A stretch of DNA of 64,000 nucleotides from Przewalskia tangutica (GCA_029844215.1 CM056726.1:73337548-73401547); one strand, 5' to 3'. Positions 21,870-34,585 are shown, counted from the stretch's first letter. Notes: generated from the sequence alone by a model not told the origin. Numbers and translations are program-made.

Positions 21870-24343
21870 TGTCACGACCCATTCCGGGGCACGTGACTGG
21901 TGCCTTACCGGGGCACCCAAGTAGTCATACATCAGAGTAATCAGCGGAAATATAAAACAAGACATGAAACAGTTTATAAAATAAGACACAGTTTATGTGA
22001 GAAAACGTCGTCTTTCGGCATATATATATAAACATGGTTTAGCGCTACATCCGATCTTGCATAACATGACTACGCACTTAAGGAAATATACAACTATGGC
22101 GGACAGTGGCCCGCCATACCCTCGATCAGACAAAACTATCTACAACAGGGAGATAATACCCAAAAGTAGAGCCTCCTGAAAGGATGGAGCTCCCGACACC
22201 AACGTAGAGATCCTAAGAATGTGGATCTAGCACTGCCGCCCTTACCGCGGCATGAACGCAGCCCGGGCGAGGTCGATAACAGTACTAAGTATATGAAACT
22301 GTAAAATACTTAAATGAAAACATATCATTTTAAAATCGGTTTTGCAAGTATGTATGAAACAATCAAGGGGACCGCACATAGTGCCACATCATAAACAAGA
22401 GCAACAATAGGTAAACTGTAACAGGTCTTTTCTAGGTTGCGAATGATCGAAGCAGGGCCAATTTCCCGTAGTATCACCATGCAAGCCTAATCCTGGACTC
22501 TTGTAGTCCGCATAGGCCACTCACATAGGCCCGCATAGGGTACATAACCCCGCATCGAGGGTAGCTACTCTCGCATCGCCCCGACTCGTAGTCCGCATGG
22601 CCACATAGACCGCATGAGGTATAACCCCGCATGACTAACACGGAACTCCGTAGCTCCGCATAGGTCCCTTGGACCGCATGAGGTATTCTCAAATCATGGT
22701 CCTGCATCACCGAGTCTACCGCATCGGAGGCGCTTAACCCCTGTAATATGTCAAGAGGTGAGTGATAGTACACCGACATAACGACTATCTTTAAACAACA
22801 TAAGCACAACAAGAATACTCTCTTATACAAACGTTACAAGACACTAACACGCATAGCATCGTATCATGTCTACTTATCAAACCATCTTATTATTCTTTTC
22901 ACAATTCACTATAAGTCTGTTATAAACACATAGGCAAACTGTTTCTTTTATCATTCTTAAGTGGTTATACTTAACTTCCCATAAAACTAGTATAACTCTT
23001 AAGCTTCGCTTTAAAACTCAATTAGTTCTCTTACATTAAAAATGATTCAAGATTCTTTTGAAATGCTTTCATTCTTTATTATTCGGGCTTAAGCGTGAGG
23101 CATTCGCTAAGTGTTATTCGAGCTTAAGCCGTGAGACATTGCCGTAAGTATTATTCGTGCTTAAGTCAAAGACATTGCCGTAGTTATTATTCAGTTAACA
23201 CGTATGCGTCTACCGCACTACATATATATTGTAAAATATCATGCTTTAGGAAGAATCACATACCTTCTCGAAAACCACCGCCAAGTTGAATATGTCGCGC
23301 AGAGAATCAGCCTATAATAGTCAGACACGTCTATCAACGTTCAGACTACTTTGTAAACAGTTCTAAACAGAGGGTTCTATATCCTACGGAAAATTGGGCA
23401 GTACTTCCCTACCCGGTGAGCTACTCAAGTCTGCTGTGAAAACAGTCCTATGTAAGTACAATTTGATTATTCTTCTTTTAAACCCTTCTACTGTGATAAC
23501 AGTTCAATTCTATTCTGCAATATTCGCTAAGTATCTAATACTTATTCTTATACTACTACGAGAAGTATTCTCTAATTCAAAAGAGGGTTAGGATTAGTTA
23601 CCTCTAAGCCCAATAATATCCTAGATAAAGTCGCTTTGAGCAAGGTTTTGCTCTAAGTTGTATGCTCCAGAAACCTTAGAAGTTCTTCACAACTTCTACT
23701 AAGTACTAAGGGATTTGGGCTAGGGTATTTTGGGCATTATAACAATACAAGAAGGCAACTTTTCTACCAAGGGAGGGGGGTAGATTTCGGCTAGGCTAGG
23801 GGGGGGGCCCTCGGCCAAACTTCAAAAGGGGAGGGGGAGGTGTTTGGACGAAAAGGCTACAAAGGGAGAGGAGAGGATTTTTAGACTTGGAAGCTTTTGT
23901 GGATGAAGAACTCTTCATCTCAAGAGGGGTATTTATAGGTCAAGGGATGGCCAACCAAGGGCCAAGATGTAGCCAAGTGCTAGGCAAGTGTAAGGCCAAT
24001 ATTAGGGCAAGTGTACCTAGCCAACTTGCACACAAAATATCCTACCAACTACTTGACAAAATTGGCTCTCCAATTCGGTCCAATTCCGCCACAAGTCCAT
24101 CAATTGGAGGGTGACAAGTGTCGCCCTCCCGTTGGTCCAAAATGTTTCGTCTCTCGGAAAAATTCGCAAAAATTAGAAATGGCATAGCCGGAATTTACCC
24201 TACGAAAGCTGTGGAAACGTTTCGTCGGAAAAATATTTGCTTTGTGAGTTGTGCCCAAAAAATCGTCCAAGGCCTAAACTTTAAGGCCAAACTTTTTGTA
24301 CGTATTCCCTTATGTACATACTCTGGAAATACGGGGTATAACA
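21870..24343 (-). mobile_element. Element E, solo LTR
   Basis: Reverse-oriented LTR of 2474 bp. On the + strand it starts TGTCACGACCC and ends TACGGGGTATAACA. It is flanked by ACTCT on both sides with no internal region, which marks a solo LTR left by recombination between the two LTRs of one element. It lacks the long-range paired block of A/C and is about 1 kb shorter than A's LTRs. Hairpin module about 22095-22265; ATGCGG-type repeats about 22495-22735. Confidence 0.95.
23930..24128 (-). promoter_or_regulatory. LTR promoter (E)
   Basis: TATTTATA (23930-23937, TATAAATA on the minus strand) and the palindrome GAGGGTGACAAGTGTCGCCCTC (24107-24128) upstream of it. Confidence 0.65.
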
Positions 24344-24348
24344 ACTCT
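24344..24348 (+). other. Target-site duplication ACTCT, right (E)
   Basis: Matches 21865-21869. B's LTR sequence resumes directly after, in register with J. Confidence 0.93.
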
Positions 24349-26921
24349 CATTGTTAGTAAGGCACAGTGTACTGTTAATTGAGTTATCATACCTGTCTCC
24401 AGTTTTATTATAGATTTATGATTTCATTACAGTACTTTCAGTTTCACATATTTGGTACATGTTGTACTGACCTCCTTCGGGGGGCTGCGTTCATGCCGCA
24501 GGTAGAGTATACAGGTTGATGATCCTCACTCTTAGGATCATTGTTCAGCTATTGGGAAACTCCACTACTCCGGAGGCTTATCCCTGGTTCAGATCCCTGG
24601 TATGGTCGGTTATTGTAAATTCAGGGGTATGGCGGGGCCCTGTCCCGCCACAGTTGTTATTCTTAGAGGTCTGTAGTCACATTTGTGGATTGATTTTGTA
24701 AGAACAGAGATGTACTATTTTAAATTTTGTATTATGTATATGTTACGGAAGGTGGCCTTATCGGCTAGCCGGTTGATGTCTTTTGTCTAAGTATGATTTT
24801 TATTTTATGAGTTGTGTATGTTCCACTGCTATTCTCTGATGTATACCTGAAAGGGGTGCCCAGGTAGGGCACCAGTCGTGGGCCCGGGGTTGGGTCGTGA
24901 CAGTACGTAAAAACTAAACAATGTTAAGATTTGAGACGAGTAAAAATTTATCGAAATTTTGGAATTTGTCGGAAAACGAAATATTGTGACGAACGGGAGG
25001 GCGACACGTGTCACCCCCCCCCCCTTAGTGGTCTTGGACGAAATAGTACATGGATAGAATGGTCATTTGACCAATGTTAAGATGAAAGTCTTGCTAGGCT
25101 AAGAGCTTGACAACATTGACCAAGTCAATGAGCTCACATAGCTTGATATTTAAATAAAATGCATCCAAGCCACCCATTTGTTTTAATCTTGACCCTTCCT
25201 AGTGTTATTTAAGTATACTAGTGGCAAGACTTTGTCATTCTACACTTAGAAAAAAAAAATTGAAAACTTGTTCTTGCTCTTTAAGAGCTCACGGCATTGG
25301 CACTATCTCAAGGGAATTTTTGTTTGTTTGTTGTCCATTAGGCTCCACACTTTAAACCAATGTTCATAAGGGTATTGTAAGGGTATCTCAATAGAAAGAT
25401 CCCGTAAAAGTTTATATTCGTATTAGTCGCAAGGCGAAAACCTAAGGAGTTCTTCAACTTTGAAGTTGGAACTTGAAGTGGAGTTCTTCTTAAGCTTCTA
25501 AGGGTTGCTTGGAGTGGATTGGAACGTCGAAAAGAGGAGCTAAAGTTGCTAAGGATCGACTTGTAATCTTGGATCATATTTGGGCTAAATGAGGTAATAA
25601 TCTTCGTCTTACTTTTGTAATTGAAGATTCCATGTTATGATAAGTTAGAAATGATCATGTGATATGTGTTATGAAGATTGATAAGTGTTATGGAAATTTG
25701 GAAGCTCAAATCCGAAAATGACATGTTAAGCCATTTAAAATTGAAATACAATTTGGTCGATAATTAGAATCGTCGCATGTTTACCTACTTGAGGATTGTA
25801 GTAGTTATAATCGATTGCGGATTGATAACATGTTATACTAAACAACTTGAATTGAAAAGGAATTGGAAAGGTTGTTATGTTGTTACACCTTTGGCCGAGA
25901 AGAACATTATATGTTGGACTAGTTTGATATTTATTGTGGGGCGGAATTTTACTCGTCTTGATTAAGCGTGTAATCCCCTATTGTTAACTACTTTGTTCAG
26001 CCTTAAATGTGGCGTGAGTTATTGAATTCGGCCTTGAAAAAGGTGGAAAAATATGTAGAAACAAAGGAAGTGTTGTCCGATTTTCCATAGAATTTAGTGA
26101 CTATGCACTTGGAATATTCTACGTTTGAAGCTAGAAGTTAATAGACGTATTATGGTCATTATAGGTTGACATACTACGTACAGCGTATTGGACTTAACAA
26201 GTGGATTAAACTGAAGAGATATGTGGAACTTTCTTATCTCTTGAGCATGATTAAGTTGTAAATGTATAGTACGGTAGACGTACGAGATTTTGACGAATCT
26301 AGTCCATTTGATATCCTTGGTTTATCTTAAGAATGATCAAGTTGGTTGAGTTAGGGAATTAACTCACTTGTTTAAATATTAAGGATATCTTGGTTTTCAA
26401 AAGTTAAGAGACTTTAAGTATGTTGAAAGTATTTTTGATATTTGTTTTGTTGGAAATTTTAAGTCTCTTGGTTATAAAGAAGAATGTAAGTTTCCAAAGC
26501 ATAAAGCTAGTATAATGGCTTTATGGGAAGTTGGTTATAATAGCTTTATGGAAAGTTAAAGAGGGTGATTTACTCTAAGTAATTTAAGTATGATAAATGA
26601 CTTGAAATAATGAAAGACAAATTGATTTAAAGGCATCAATTGCTTAAAGTTTTAAAAGAAAGAAGTCACTTGATTTAGAAGCCCATAATTGTATTTCTAA
26701 AAGGTATTGTGACTTGTCTTGAAAAGTAGTTATGACTTGATACTACGGTTATTAGTATCTTGGAAGTTTTATATGAAAAAGAGTCATTTTAAAAGAAATG
26801 AAGTAAGTAGTACTTTGAGTTAAATTCCCGGATTTTATAATCACATGTTAGTGCCTTAAGTAAACTAAAATGATAACGTATATGAATAAGACTAATAAGA
26901 AGTTACGGGGATTTCTTAACT

Positions 26922-27008
26922 TGCTTATGTAATGTATGATAAGCCGGTAGTGCTTATGTTATGTATGATAAGCCGGTAGTGCTTATGTTATGTATGATAG
27001 CCGGTTGT
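26922..27008 (+). repeat. 29-bp minisatellite in J
   Basis: About three units of the GATAAGCCGGTAGTGCTTAT repeat. Confidence 0.85.
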
Positions 27009-27084
27009 GCTAGTGATATATTGTGCATTACGGGGTCATTCCCCGGGTTTGTGGCATTTGCATATTCCGTGGATTTGCTACCCA

Positions 27085-27275
27085 TGATGCGAGAATACCA
27101 CGCGGTCCGAAAGGGCTTATGTGGGTGAAATAGTCCCATGCGGGGCGGATCAGTCCTATGCGAGGAATACCTCATGCGGGTCTACACGACCTATGCGAGC
27201 GGTTACAGTCTATGCGAGGAATATCTCATGCGGGTCCATACGACCCTTGCGGGTGAAATAGTCCCAGGAGTAGGA
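27085..27275 (+). repeat. ATGCGG-rich imperfect repeats in J
   Basis: Blocks of GAATACCTCATGCGGGTC and CGACCTATGCG, matching 21596-21775. Confidence 0.75.
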
Positions 27276-27491
27276 TTGCTTAATGATAATGCGGGCGGGT
27301 GGCCCTGCTTTGATCATGAGCCTCCTATTTTTACGCAAAAGTATACTTTTGTTTACTCTCATTGTTAGTAAGTCACAGTTTACTGTTATATGAGTTATCA
27401 TACATGTCTCCAGTTTTATTTTAGACTTATTATTTCACTACTGATTTTCGGGCCACATATTTGGTACATGTTGTACTGACCTCCTTCGGGG

Positions 27492-27644
27492 GGCTGCGTT
27501 CATGCCGCAGGTAGAGTACATGTTGTTGATCCTCACTCTTAGGATCACTGTTCAGCTGTTGAGAAGCTCCTTTATTTCGGAGGCTTATCCCCGATCGCTT
27601 CGGTTGTTGTACATTCAGGGGTATGGCGGGGCCCTGTCCCGCCA
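27492..27644 (+). other. Four-hairpin module (J)
   Basis: CTGCG-TTCATGC-CGCAG; GATCCTCACTCTTAGGATC; AAGCTCC...GGAGGCTT; GGCGGGGCCCTGTCCCGCC. Here the second hairpin is intact. Present with changed loops and arms in B and C. Confidence 0.65.
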
Positions 27645-27895
27645 AAGTTGTTATTCTTAGAGGTCTGTAGTCACATTTGTGGATTGGGTTTGTAAGAACA
27701 AAGATGTACTGTTTTAATTTTGTATTATGTATATGTTACGAAAGGCGGCCTTATCGGCTAGCCGGTTGATGTCTACTGTCTAAGTATGATTTTTATTTTA
27801 AGAGTTGTGTATGTTCCGCTGCTATTCTCTGATGTATACCTGAAATAGGTGCCTAGGTAGGGCACCAGTCGCGGGCCCGGGGTCGGGTCGTGACA

Positions 27896-29836
27896 TGAAG
27901 TATTTTTAAAACTATGTAACTTGATTTGAAAGTATAAGTCTCTTGGTTATAAAAAGGAATGAATTTGTATAAGACATAAAGAGTTATAACGACTTTATGA
28001 GAAGTTGGTTATAACAACTTTATGGAAGGTTAAAAGAATGGTTTTCTCTAGTAATGTAAACCAAGGAATAACTTGAAATAAAGAAGGGCAATTTGATTTA
28101 ACGGTATCAATTGCTTAAGGTTCTAAAGTAAGGGTCACTTTATTTTAGAAGCCTAGAAATGTATTTCTAAAAATATAGTAACTTGTTTGAAATGTAGACA
28201 TGTCTTGCTACTAAGAGTGTTAGTATCTTGGGGTTTTATATGAAAAGAGAGTCTTTTGAAAAGAATGGAAGTACATAGTACATTGGGTTAAATTCCCGGA
28301 TTTTTAATGACATGTTAGTGCCTTAAGTTTGAATAAAAATGAGAATTCTTAATAATTAAGGCTAATAAGAATTTAAGGGATTTCTTAACTTGCTATGATA
28401 TATATGATAAGCCGGTAGTGCTTATGTTATGTATGATAAGCCGGTGATGCTTATGTTATGTATGATAAGCCGGTGATGCTTATGTTATGTATGATATGCT
28501 GGTGGTGCTTATGTTATGTATGATAGTCGGTTGTGCTAGTGATGTATTGTTTTATTACGGGGTCATTCCCCGGGCTTGTTGCATTTGCATATTCCGTGGA
28601 TTTACTTCCCATGATGCGGGTGAAATAGTCCTATGCGGGGCGGACCAGTCCTATGCGAGGAGATTACCTCATGCGGGTCTATACGACCTATGCGGGCAGA
28701 TACAGTCTATGCGAGGAAATTACCTCATGCGGGTCCATACGGCCTATGCGGGTGAAATAGTCCCAGGAGTAGGATTGCCAAATGATACTATGGGCAGGTG
28801 GCCCTAAGTTGATCATAAGCTTCCTATTTTTATGCAGTATACCTTTATGGGCAGACTTATGTGACTTTATCGCGTTCTAGATTGGGCCGGGCAGTATACC
28901 TTTATGGGCAGACTTATGTGACTTTATAGCGTCCCAGATTGGGCCGGACAGTATACCTTTATGGGCAGACTTATGTGACTTTATCGCGTCCCAGAATGGG
29001 CCGGGCAGTATACCTTCATGGGAAGGCTTTTGTATGACTTCGCCGTGTCCCGAAAATGGGTCGGGTTACATTATCACGTAGGGATAATCAAAGTGAACTC
29101 CAAAATGAGGCCTCCCTCCATAAAGGGCCGGATTATGTTATGCAAGATACGTAAGTTATATGTTTATGGACTTGATGATTTTTCCTAAGTATGTACGTAA
29201 GAATTTGACTATAACTTTTATTGAAAAATAGGAAAAGATAATAAAGTGCGATTAAGTTCATGATTTGTAATGACATGGTAGGATCTGGTATTTACCCTTT
29301 TTATACTTACCCCTGTCATTCTTTTGTACAATTATGATTTGTTTACTGTACCTTATTTTTGTTCCATATTCGGTACCTGTTGTACTGACCCCCTTCGTGG
29401 GGCTGCGTTCATGCCCGCAGGTATTAGGTACACATGTTGGTGATCCTTGCTCTTAGGATCTCAGTTCAGTTTTGGGAAAAAGCTCCATTTACTCCGGAGG
29501 CTTATCTTTTGGTACGGTTTCCCTGAGGTTGTAGATTCATGTATATTCAGGGGTATGGCGGGGCCCTGGCCCACCACAGTTGTTATGTTAAAAATTCTTA
29601 GAGGTCTGTAGTCATGTATTGTGAGTCATTTTGTAAAGGAAATGAGGCAACTGCTTTCGGTTATGTATCTATATATCCAGGGAGGTAGCCTTATCGGCTA
29701 ACCTGTTGGTTATTCCTTATTGATTCTTTTATTTTTTTTAAGAGTTGTTTGTATGTTCCGCTGATTTTCTCTGATGTATACCTGTAAGGGTGCCCAAGTA
29801 GGGCACCAGTCGCGGGCCCGGGGTCGGGTCGTGACA
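27896..29836 (+). mobile_element. Element C, 5' LTR (3' part)
   Basis: 1941 bp matching 33407-35350 of the C 3' LTR and followed by a PBS. Its first 2.2 kb were pushed left by J and B. Contains 29-bp repeats (28391-28535), ATGCGG repeats (28610-28765), 57-bp repeats (28834-29065) and the hairpin module (about 29400-29575). Confidence 0.92.
28834..29065 (+). repeat. 57-bp minisatellite in C 5' LTR
   Basis: Four units of GCAGTATACCTTTATGGGCA followed by GACTTATGTGACTTTATCGC and a CCCAGATTGGGCCGG end. Matched by 34353-34585 in the 3' LTR. Confidence 0.9.
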
Positions 29837-29840
29837 AAAG

Positions 29841-29852
29841 TGGTATCAGATC
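29841..29852 (+). other. Element C primer-binding site
   Basis: TGGTATCAGATC, one mismatch from the initiator-Met tRNA complement, 4 bases after the LTR end. Confidence 0.9.
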
Positions 29853-29895
29853 AGTTAGTCCTCGAAAAGTGTCTACAGACCGTGTCTAGTAGAGT

Positions 29896-29933
29896 CTTGA
29901 TTATCGGTGTGTTGTGCACCACATCTATAATCA
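29896..29933 (+). other. Post-PBS stem-loop with GTGCAC loop (element C)
   Basis: CTTGATTATCGGTGTG, loop TTGTGCAC (GTGCAC at 29914-29919), then CACATCTATAATCAG. The pairing is kept with one mismatch and wobble pairs, in an element whose LTRs differ strongly from A. Confidence 0.6.
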
Positions 29934-30852
29934 GAAGGCTGCAGGACATTTAGGATTGGTTTCCATTATTCTCACTCTGAGATCGTGCGATAGAGCTGTG
30001 TTGTTAGGGTCGTCTCTCCTTAACGAGTTATGTTGATTGCAGCTATGAGAAAGGAAGCAGTGACCCATGAAGGGCTATGTGGATTGCGTATCCAGGTTGG
30101 TAATAATTGTTGTACAGTTGGTATTATGACATACAACTATACATAGTTATGTATGAGGGTCAGACGCATGTTGCCTAGAATGATTTTAGATTACCAAGAA
30201 TTGGTAAGGACTAATTAGATACCGGGAAGGTATGTAACAGTTTAATGAATTCTCATCAAGGTGTTAGGTGCTAATTTGAGATATTTAGGGATGATGAGCT
30301 GTCTGAGAAGGTAATGAACCCTTAAGAAATCATGATAAGGGACGAAGACTATGTTAATAGATTAAGCCATGTAGTATGCTCAAGTGTTATGTACGGATAA
30401 TATTAAGTTGTTGTGATTAAGACAGTATGATTATGAGGTAACGTAAGTTTGGGGGACATGGAATATTGGAGACCTTATAATATTGATAACCGCAGAGACC
30501 TTAGACGTACAAGGCCTTCTCGGGTAGTAAGATTTATTTCGGACCAAAAATGGGAATTAAGTGCGACAATGGATCGGGTTGTGGGCTGATTACGGGTTAA
30601 CTCGTAGCCTAGAATAGAATGGGATCAGTTGGAGGTAGTCCCACTATGTGATAGGGTCACGAGGGTGCAGGGCCCAAGACTAGTTAATTGTTTTACGGGT
30701 TCGTGGACGCGTTCCACCGGAACCAGGTCGTGAGAGCCGGAAATGGCCTTATATTATTTAATAGAGTGACTCCAAAGATTGGAGGCCATAATTGGTATGG
30801 AGGTTATGTAAGTATGCTAGTATAAGTTGGAGGTATGAAAAGAATACAACCA
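29934..30852 (+). other. Element C internal region without recognised gag
   Basis: 29934-30400 shows no gag or knuckle motif that I can read. 30400-30560 matches the gag-integrase linker of A and D (TAGATTAAG..., GGGGGACATGGAATATTGG). 30600-30725 matches the block before the integrase (VVPLCDRVTRVQGP). C therefore appears to have lost gag altogether. Confidence 0.55.
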
Positions 30853-31075
30853 GTAAGAAGTGTAGAATCGCCGATTGGTTGGTTCCACGTAGGCGAGGTT
30901 CAATTAATTGGTCCAGACTTGATTCAGCGGGCTGTGGATAAGGCGAAGCTTATCCAGGAAAGATTATTAGTAAGCTCAGAGTCAGCAGAAGCTTTATGCA
31001 GATAACCGACGTTGACACATGGAGTTCAGGTTGACGTTTTAGTATGAGTATTGTTATGTGGTCGTGGGTGGCATA
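30853..31075 (+). pseudogene. Integrase C-terminal remnant (element C)
   Basis: About 55 codons of integrase C-terminal part: CRIADWLVPRRRG in one frame and, with one frame change, IGWFHVGEVQLIGPDLIQRA, then LIQERLLVSSESAEAL, where it stops abruptly, as in B. The core and the GPY/F segment are missing. The match in breakpoint with B shows that B and C share an ancestor. Confidence 0.8.
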
Positions 31076-31138
31076 TGTTGTATGAAGGGTGTAGTAAAAG
31101 GAGACTATGTCGCTATCTAATTAGATTGGACTCCGAAA

Positions 31139-31175
31139 GAATATTCGGGGACGAATGTTTCTAAGGGGGAAAGAA
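31139..31175 (+). other. Polypurine tract and inverted repeat (element C)
   Basis: GAATATTCG...CGAATGTTT (31139-31160), then AAGGGGGAAAGAA up to the 3' LTR. Confidence 0.85.
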
Positions 31176-31496
31176 TGTTACACCCCGTAATTCCAAGATA
31201 TGTTTAAGAGAAGGTACGTAAGGAAACAAGACTTAAAAATTTGAACGAAAGAAAGAATTGTTTTCCAAGGAAAAATCTTCCGAACCTCGGGAAGGAAAAT
31301 TGTTCGTTAATGAGAATTGGGTTCTCAGAATTGTTATTTGAGACGTTTAGAATTTATCGAAATAATGGAAGTTTACTTACAGAGTTGGATACGTGAGGCC
31401 CACCCGAGAAATTTTACGTTTTGTGGGGCCCACAAGGTTTTCGATATTTTGACCAATTATGGAAATTTTGGGAAACGAAATTTTATGGACGAATGG

Positions 31497-31689
31497 GAGG
31501 GCGACACGTGTCACCCCCCCCCCCCCCACATAGACTTGGTCGAAATGGCCAAGGGTATTATGGTCAAGTCTTGAAGCCAAAGGCTTGATATAATTGACCA
31601 AGTCAAGGAAGACAAGTGGGAGCTTGATTTAATTGACTCAATCCTAGCCACACATTTGTTTTGATCTCACCCCTTGGTTGTAGTATATA
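31497..31689 (+). promoter_or_regulatory. G-box and TATA-like region (C 3' LTR)
   Basis: GGGCGACACGTGTCACCCC palindrome (CACGTG 31505-31510) followed by TATATATC near 31684. Confidence 0.5.
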
Positions 31690-32989
31690 TCTACCTTACT
31701 AGTGCAAGACTAGATAATCCAACACTTAGAAAAAAATCAAGAATGTTGTCCAAGTGAGGGAGCTCTCGGCATTGAGCCCATTTCCACACAAAATTTTTTC
31801 GTTTGTGGTTCAATAATCCCAATAATTTAAACCAAGGTTCCTAGAGGTATTGTAAGGATATCTCAATAGAAAGATCCCGGAAAAACCACGTTTTTACGTT
31901 AGTCGCAAGGTGAAAAACTATGGTGTTCTTCAACTTTGAAGTTGGAAATTGAAGAGAAGTTAATTGTGAACTTCTAAGGGTTGCAAATAGCGGATTGGAA
32001 CGTCAAGAAAAGGAGTTGAAGTTGCTAAGGATCGACTTTAGGTTTTGGATAAGATTTGGACTTAAAGAGGTAATAATCTTCGTTTTACTATTGTAATTGA
32101 AGATTCCATGTTATGATAAGTTAGAAATGATAATGTGATATATATTGTGAAGATTTATAAGTGTTATGAATTTTGGAACCACTAATCCGAAACTAGCAAG
32201 TTTAGTCTTTGAGATTGTAATTCAATTTGGCTATTAGTTTTAGTCGTCGCATGTTGTATAAGAAGGGATTATAATTGTTATAATTGATTGCGACTATATA
32301 ACATGTTAGAATAACAACTTGGATTGAAAAGGAATCGAAAGAGAATTAATGTTGTTGTAGCCGAGAACGACATGGAAATATTGGATTGTTTTGTATTAAT
32401 GTGGGGCAAAATTTTACACGTCCTGTTAAGGCGTGTAATCCCCTTTGGATAGCTGAATTGTTGGGCCTTAAATGTGGCATGTTTGGTTGTTAAATTCGGG
32501 CCTTGAAAAAGGTGGAAAAGTACGTAGAAACAAAGGAAGTGCTGTCCGATTTTCCGTAGAATTTGGTGACTTTACAGTTAGAATATTCTACGTTTGAAGC
32601 TAGAGGTTAATAGACGTATTATGGCCATTATAGGTTGAAGTACTACGAGTAGCGTATTCTACTTGAAGGGTGGAAAAGCTAGCAAGGTTATAGTACTTTG
32701 GAGCATTTTGCTACTTGTCGATAATCATCGCGAGGTATGTGAACCTCTTCCTCCTTTTGGCATGATTCTATGTATGAAATATACATGTGGTGTTATTTCA
32801 TGATCCCTTCTACTCTTAGAAGTTAAGAGGTATGTATGTTGATTTACTCTATGTAAAAGTTACGTCTAAGTTATCTTAAGTTTTTACCAAGTCTTATGGG
32901 GGATGTTTGTAAGAGTCGTTAGGAAGTATTTGGAGTCGGGTTGACTTTGCTAAGTTAATGCACGAATGAGAATAAGTATCGAACAAGCC

Positions 32990-33125
32990 ATTGCAGCGTT
33001 AATAAAAGAAAATGTATCGACAATCAATTAAATTAAAATGAGTAGAATTCTCCATCTGCATAGAAGCTAAGATAAGACAAAATTGTATTACATTTTCTAG
33101 ATCATGGCTGCTTTAATAAGATCGT
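32990..33125 (+). other. Conserved long-range paired block (C 3' LTR)
   Basis: GCAGC/GCTGC outer pair and a perfect AGAAAATGTA/TACATTTTCT inner pair. Compared with A, both arms changed together. The middle CATCTGCATAGAAGCTAAG is identical to A although the flanking LTR is quite different. Confidence 0.6.
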
Positions 33126-33894
33126 TATAAAAAAGTATAACCTATTCACAACGCAAAAAAGTATATGTTACTTAATTTAAAGAGTTTACGTTATGAAGTT
33201 TTAAGACTATGAACCTTAAATTCTTAAAAGGTTAAGAGACTTTATTGTTCAAGTTATGAGACTTGATTCTTAAAGGAAGGAATGACTTGATTTAAAGGTA
33301 TATAATACTTGATTTGGAAAGTATTAATTTCTTGATATTCTAAAGATAAGAGACTTGATTTCTAAAGTTAAGAAACTTGATTTCTAAAGATAAGAGACTT
33401 GAAGTATTTTGAAAGCTATGTAACTTGATTTGAAAGTATAAGTCTCTTGGTTATAAAAAGGAATGAATTTATCTAAGACATAAAGAGTTATAACGGCTTT
33501 ATGGGAAGTTGGTTATAACAACTTTATGGAAGGTTAAAAGAATGGTTTTCTCTAGTAATGTAAACCAAGGAATAACTTGAAATAAAGAAGGGCAATTTGA
33601 TTTAACGGTATCAATTGCTTAAGGTTCTAAAGTAAGGGTCACTTGATTTTAGAAGCCTAGAAATGTATTTCTAAAAATATAGTGACTTGTTTGAAATGTA
33701 GACATGCCTTGATACTACGAGTGTTAGTATCTTGGGGTTTTATATGAAAATGAAGTCTTTTGAAAAGAATGGAAGTACATAGTACATTGGGTTAAATTCC
33801 CGGATTTTTAATGACATGTTAGTGCCTTAAGTTTGAATAAAAATGAGAATGCTTAATAATTAAGGCTAATAAGAAGTTAAGGGATTTATTAACT

Positions 33895-34290
33895 TGCTAT
33901 GATATTTATGATAAGCCGGTAGTGTTTATGTTATGTATGATAAGCCGGTGGTGCTTATGTTATGTATGATAAGTCGGTGGTGCTTATGTTATGTATGATA
34001 TGTCGGTGGTGCTTATGTTATGTATGATAGCCGGTTGTGCTAGTAATGTATTGTTTTATTACGGGGTCATTCCCCGGGCTTGTTGCATTTGCATATTCCG
34101 TGGATTTGCTCCCCACGATGCGAGGAATACCTCATGCGAGTCCATAGGGCTTATGTGGGTGAAATAGTCCTATGCGAGGAGATTACCTCATGCGGGTCTA
34201 TACGACGTATGCGGGCGGATACAGTCTATGCGAGGAAATTACCTCATGCGGGTCCATACGGCCTATGCGGGTGAAATAGTCCCAGGAGTA
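33895..34290 (+). repeat. 29-bp and ATGCGG repeats in C 3' LTR
   Basis: Five units of GATAAGCCGGTGGTGCTTAT (33895-34040), then ATGCGAGGAATACCTCATGC blocks (34115-34290). Confidence 0.85.
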
Positions 34291-34352
34291 GGATTGTCAA
34301 ATGATACTATGGGCAGGTGGCCCTAAGTTGATCATAAGCTTCCTATTTTTAT

Positions 34353-34585
34353 GCAGTATACCTTTATGGGCAGACTTATGTGACTTTATCGCATCCCAGA
34401 TTGGGCCGGGCAGTATACCTTTATAGGCAGACTTATGTGACTTTATCGCGTCCCAGATTGTGTCGGGCAGTATACCTTTATGGGCAGACTTATGTGACTT
34501 TATCACGTCCCAGAATGGGCCGGGCAGTATACCTTTATGGGAAGACTTTTGTATGACTTCGCCGTGTCCCGCAAATGGACCTAGT
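34353..34585 (+). repeat. 57-bp minisatellite in C 3' LTR
   Basis: Four units as at 28834-29065. Confidence 0.9.

Larger units (their letters stand above)
20575..24902 (+). mobile_element. Element B, 3' LTR, split by solo LTR E
   Basis: LTR of the second type, starting TGTTACACCCCG and ending GGGTCGTGACA. It runs 20575-21869 and resumes 24349-24902, with E plus its target duplication between. It lacks about 1.25 kb present in J: after GGATCATATTTGGG (near 21290) it jumps to the segment that lies near 26825 in J. The bases after 24902 begin 38 bases into a second LTR of the same type, so B most simply inserted into J, with GTACG (24903-24907) as candidate target duplication. Confidence 0.9.
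24903..27895 (+). mobile_element. LTR J (first 38 bases displaced by B)
   Basis: LTR of the B/C type, 2993 bp, lacking only its first 38 bases relative to B's LTR. It ends GGGTCGTGACA and is followed by TGAAG, where C's LTR sequence takes over at a point matching the undisturbed C 3' LTR (about 33410). J is therefore a solo LTR or a 3' LTR inserted in C's 5' LTR, with its own start left of the window. A head-to-tail joining of two LTRs with end loss is the less simple alternative. G-box at 25005-25010. Confidence 0.85.

Noticed and set aside
24895..24915. Head-to-tail LTR-LTR joint as from a two-LTR circle
   Set aside because: Insertion of B into the start of J explains the joint with fewer steps and predicts pieces left of the window. 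Kept only as an alternative.
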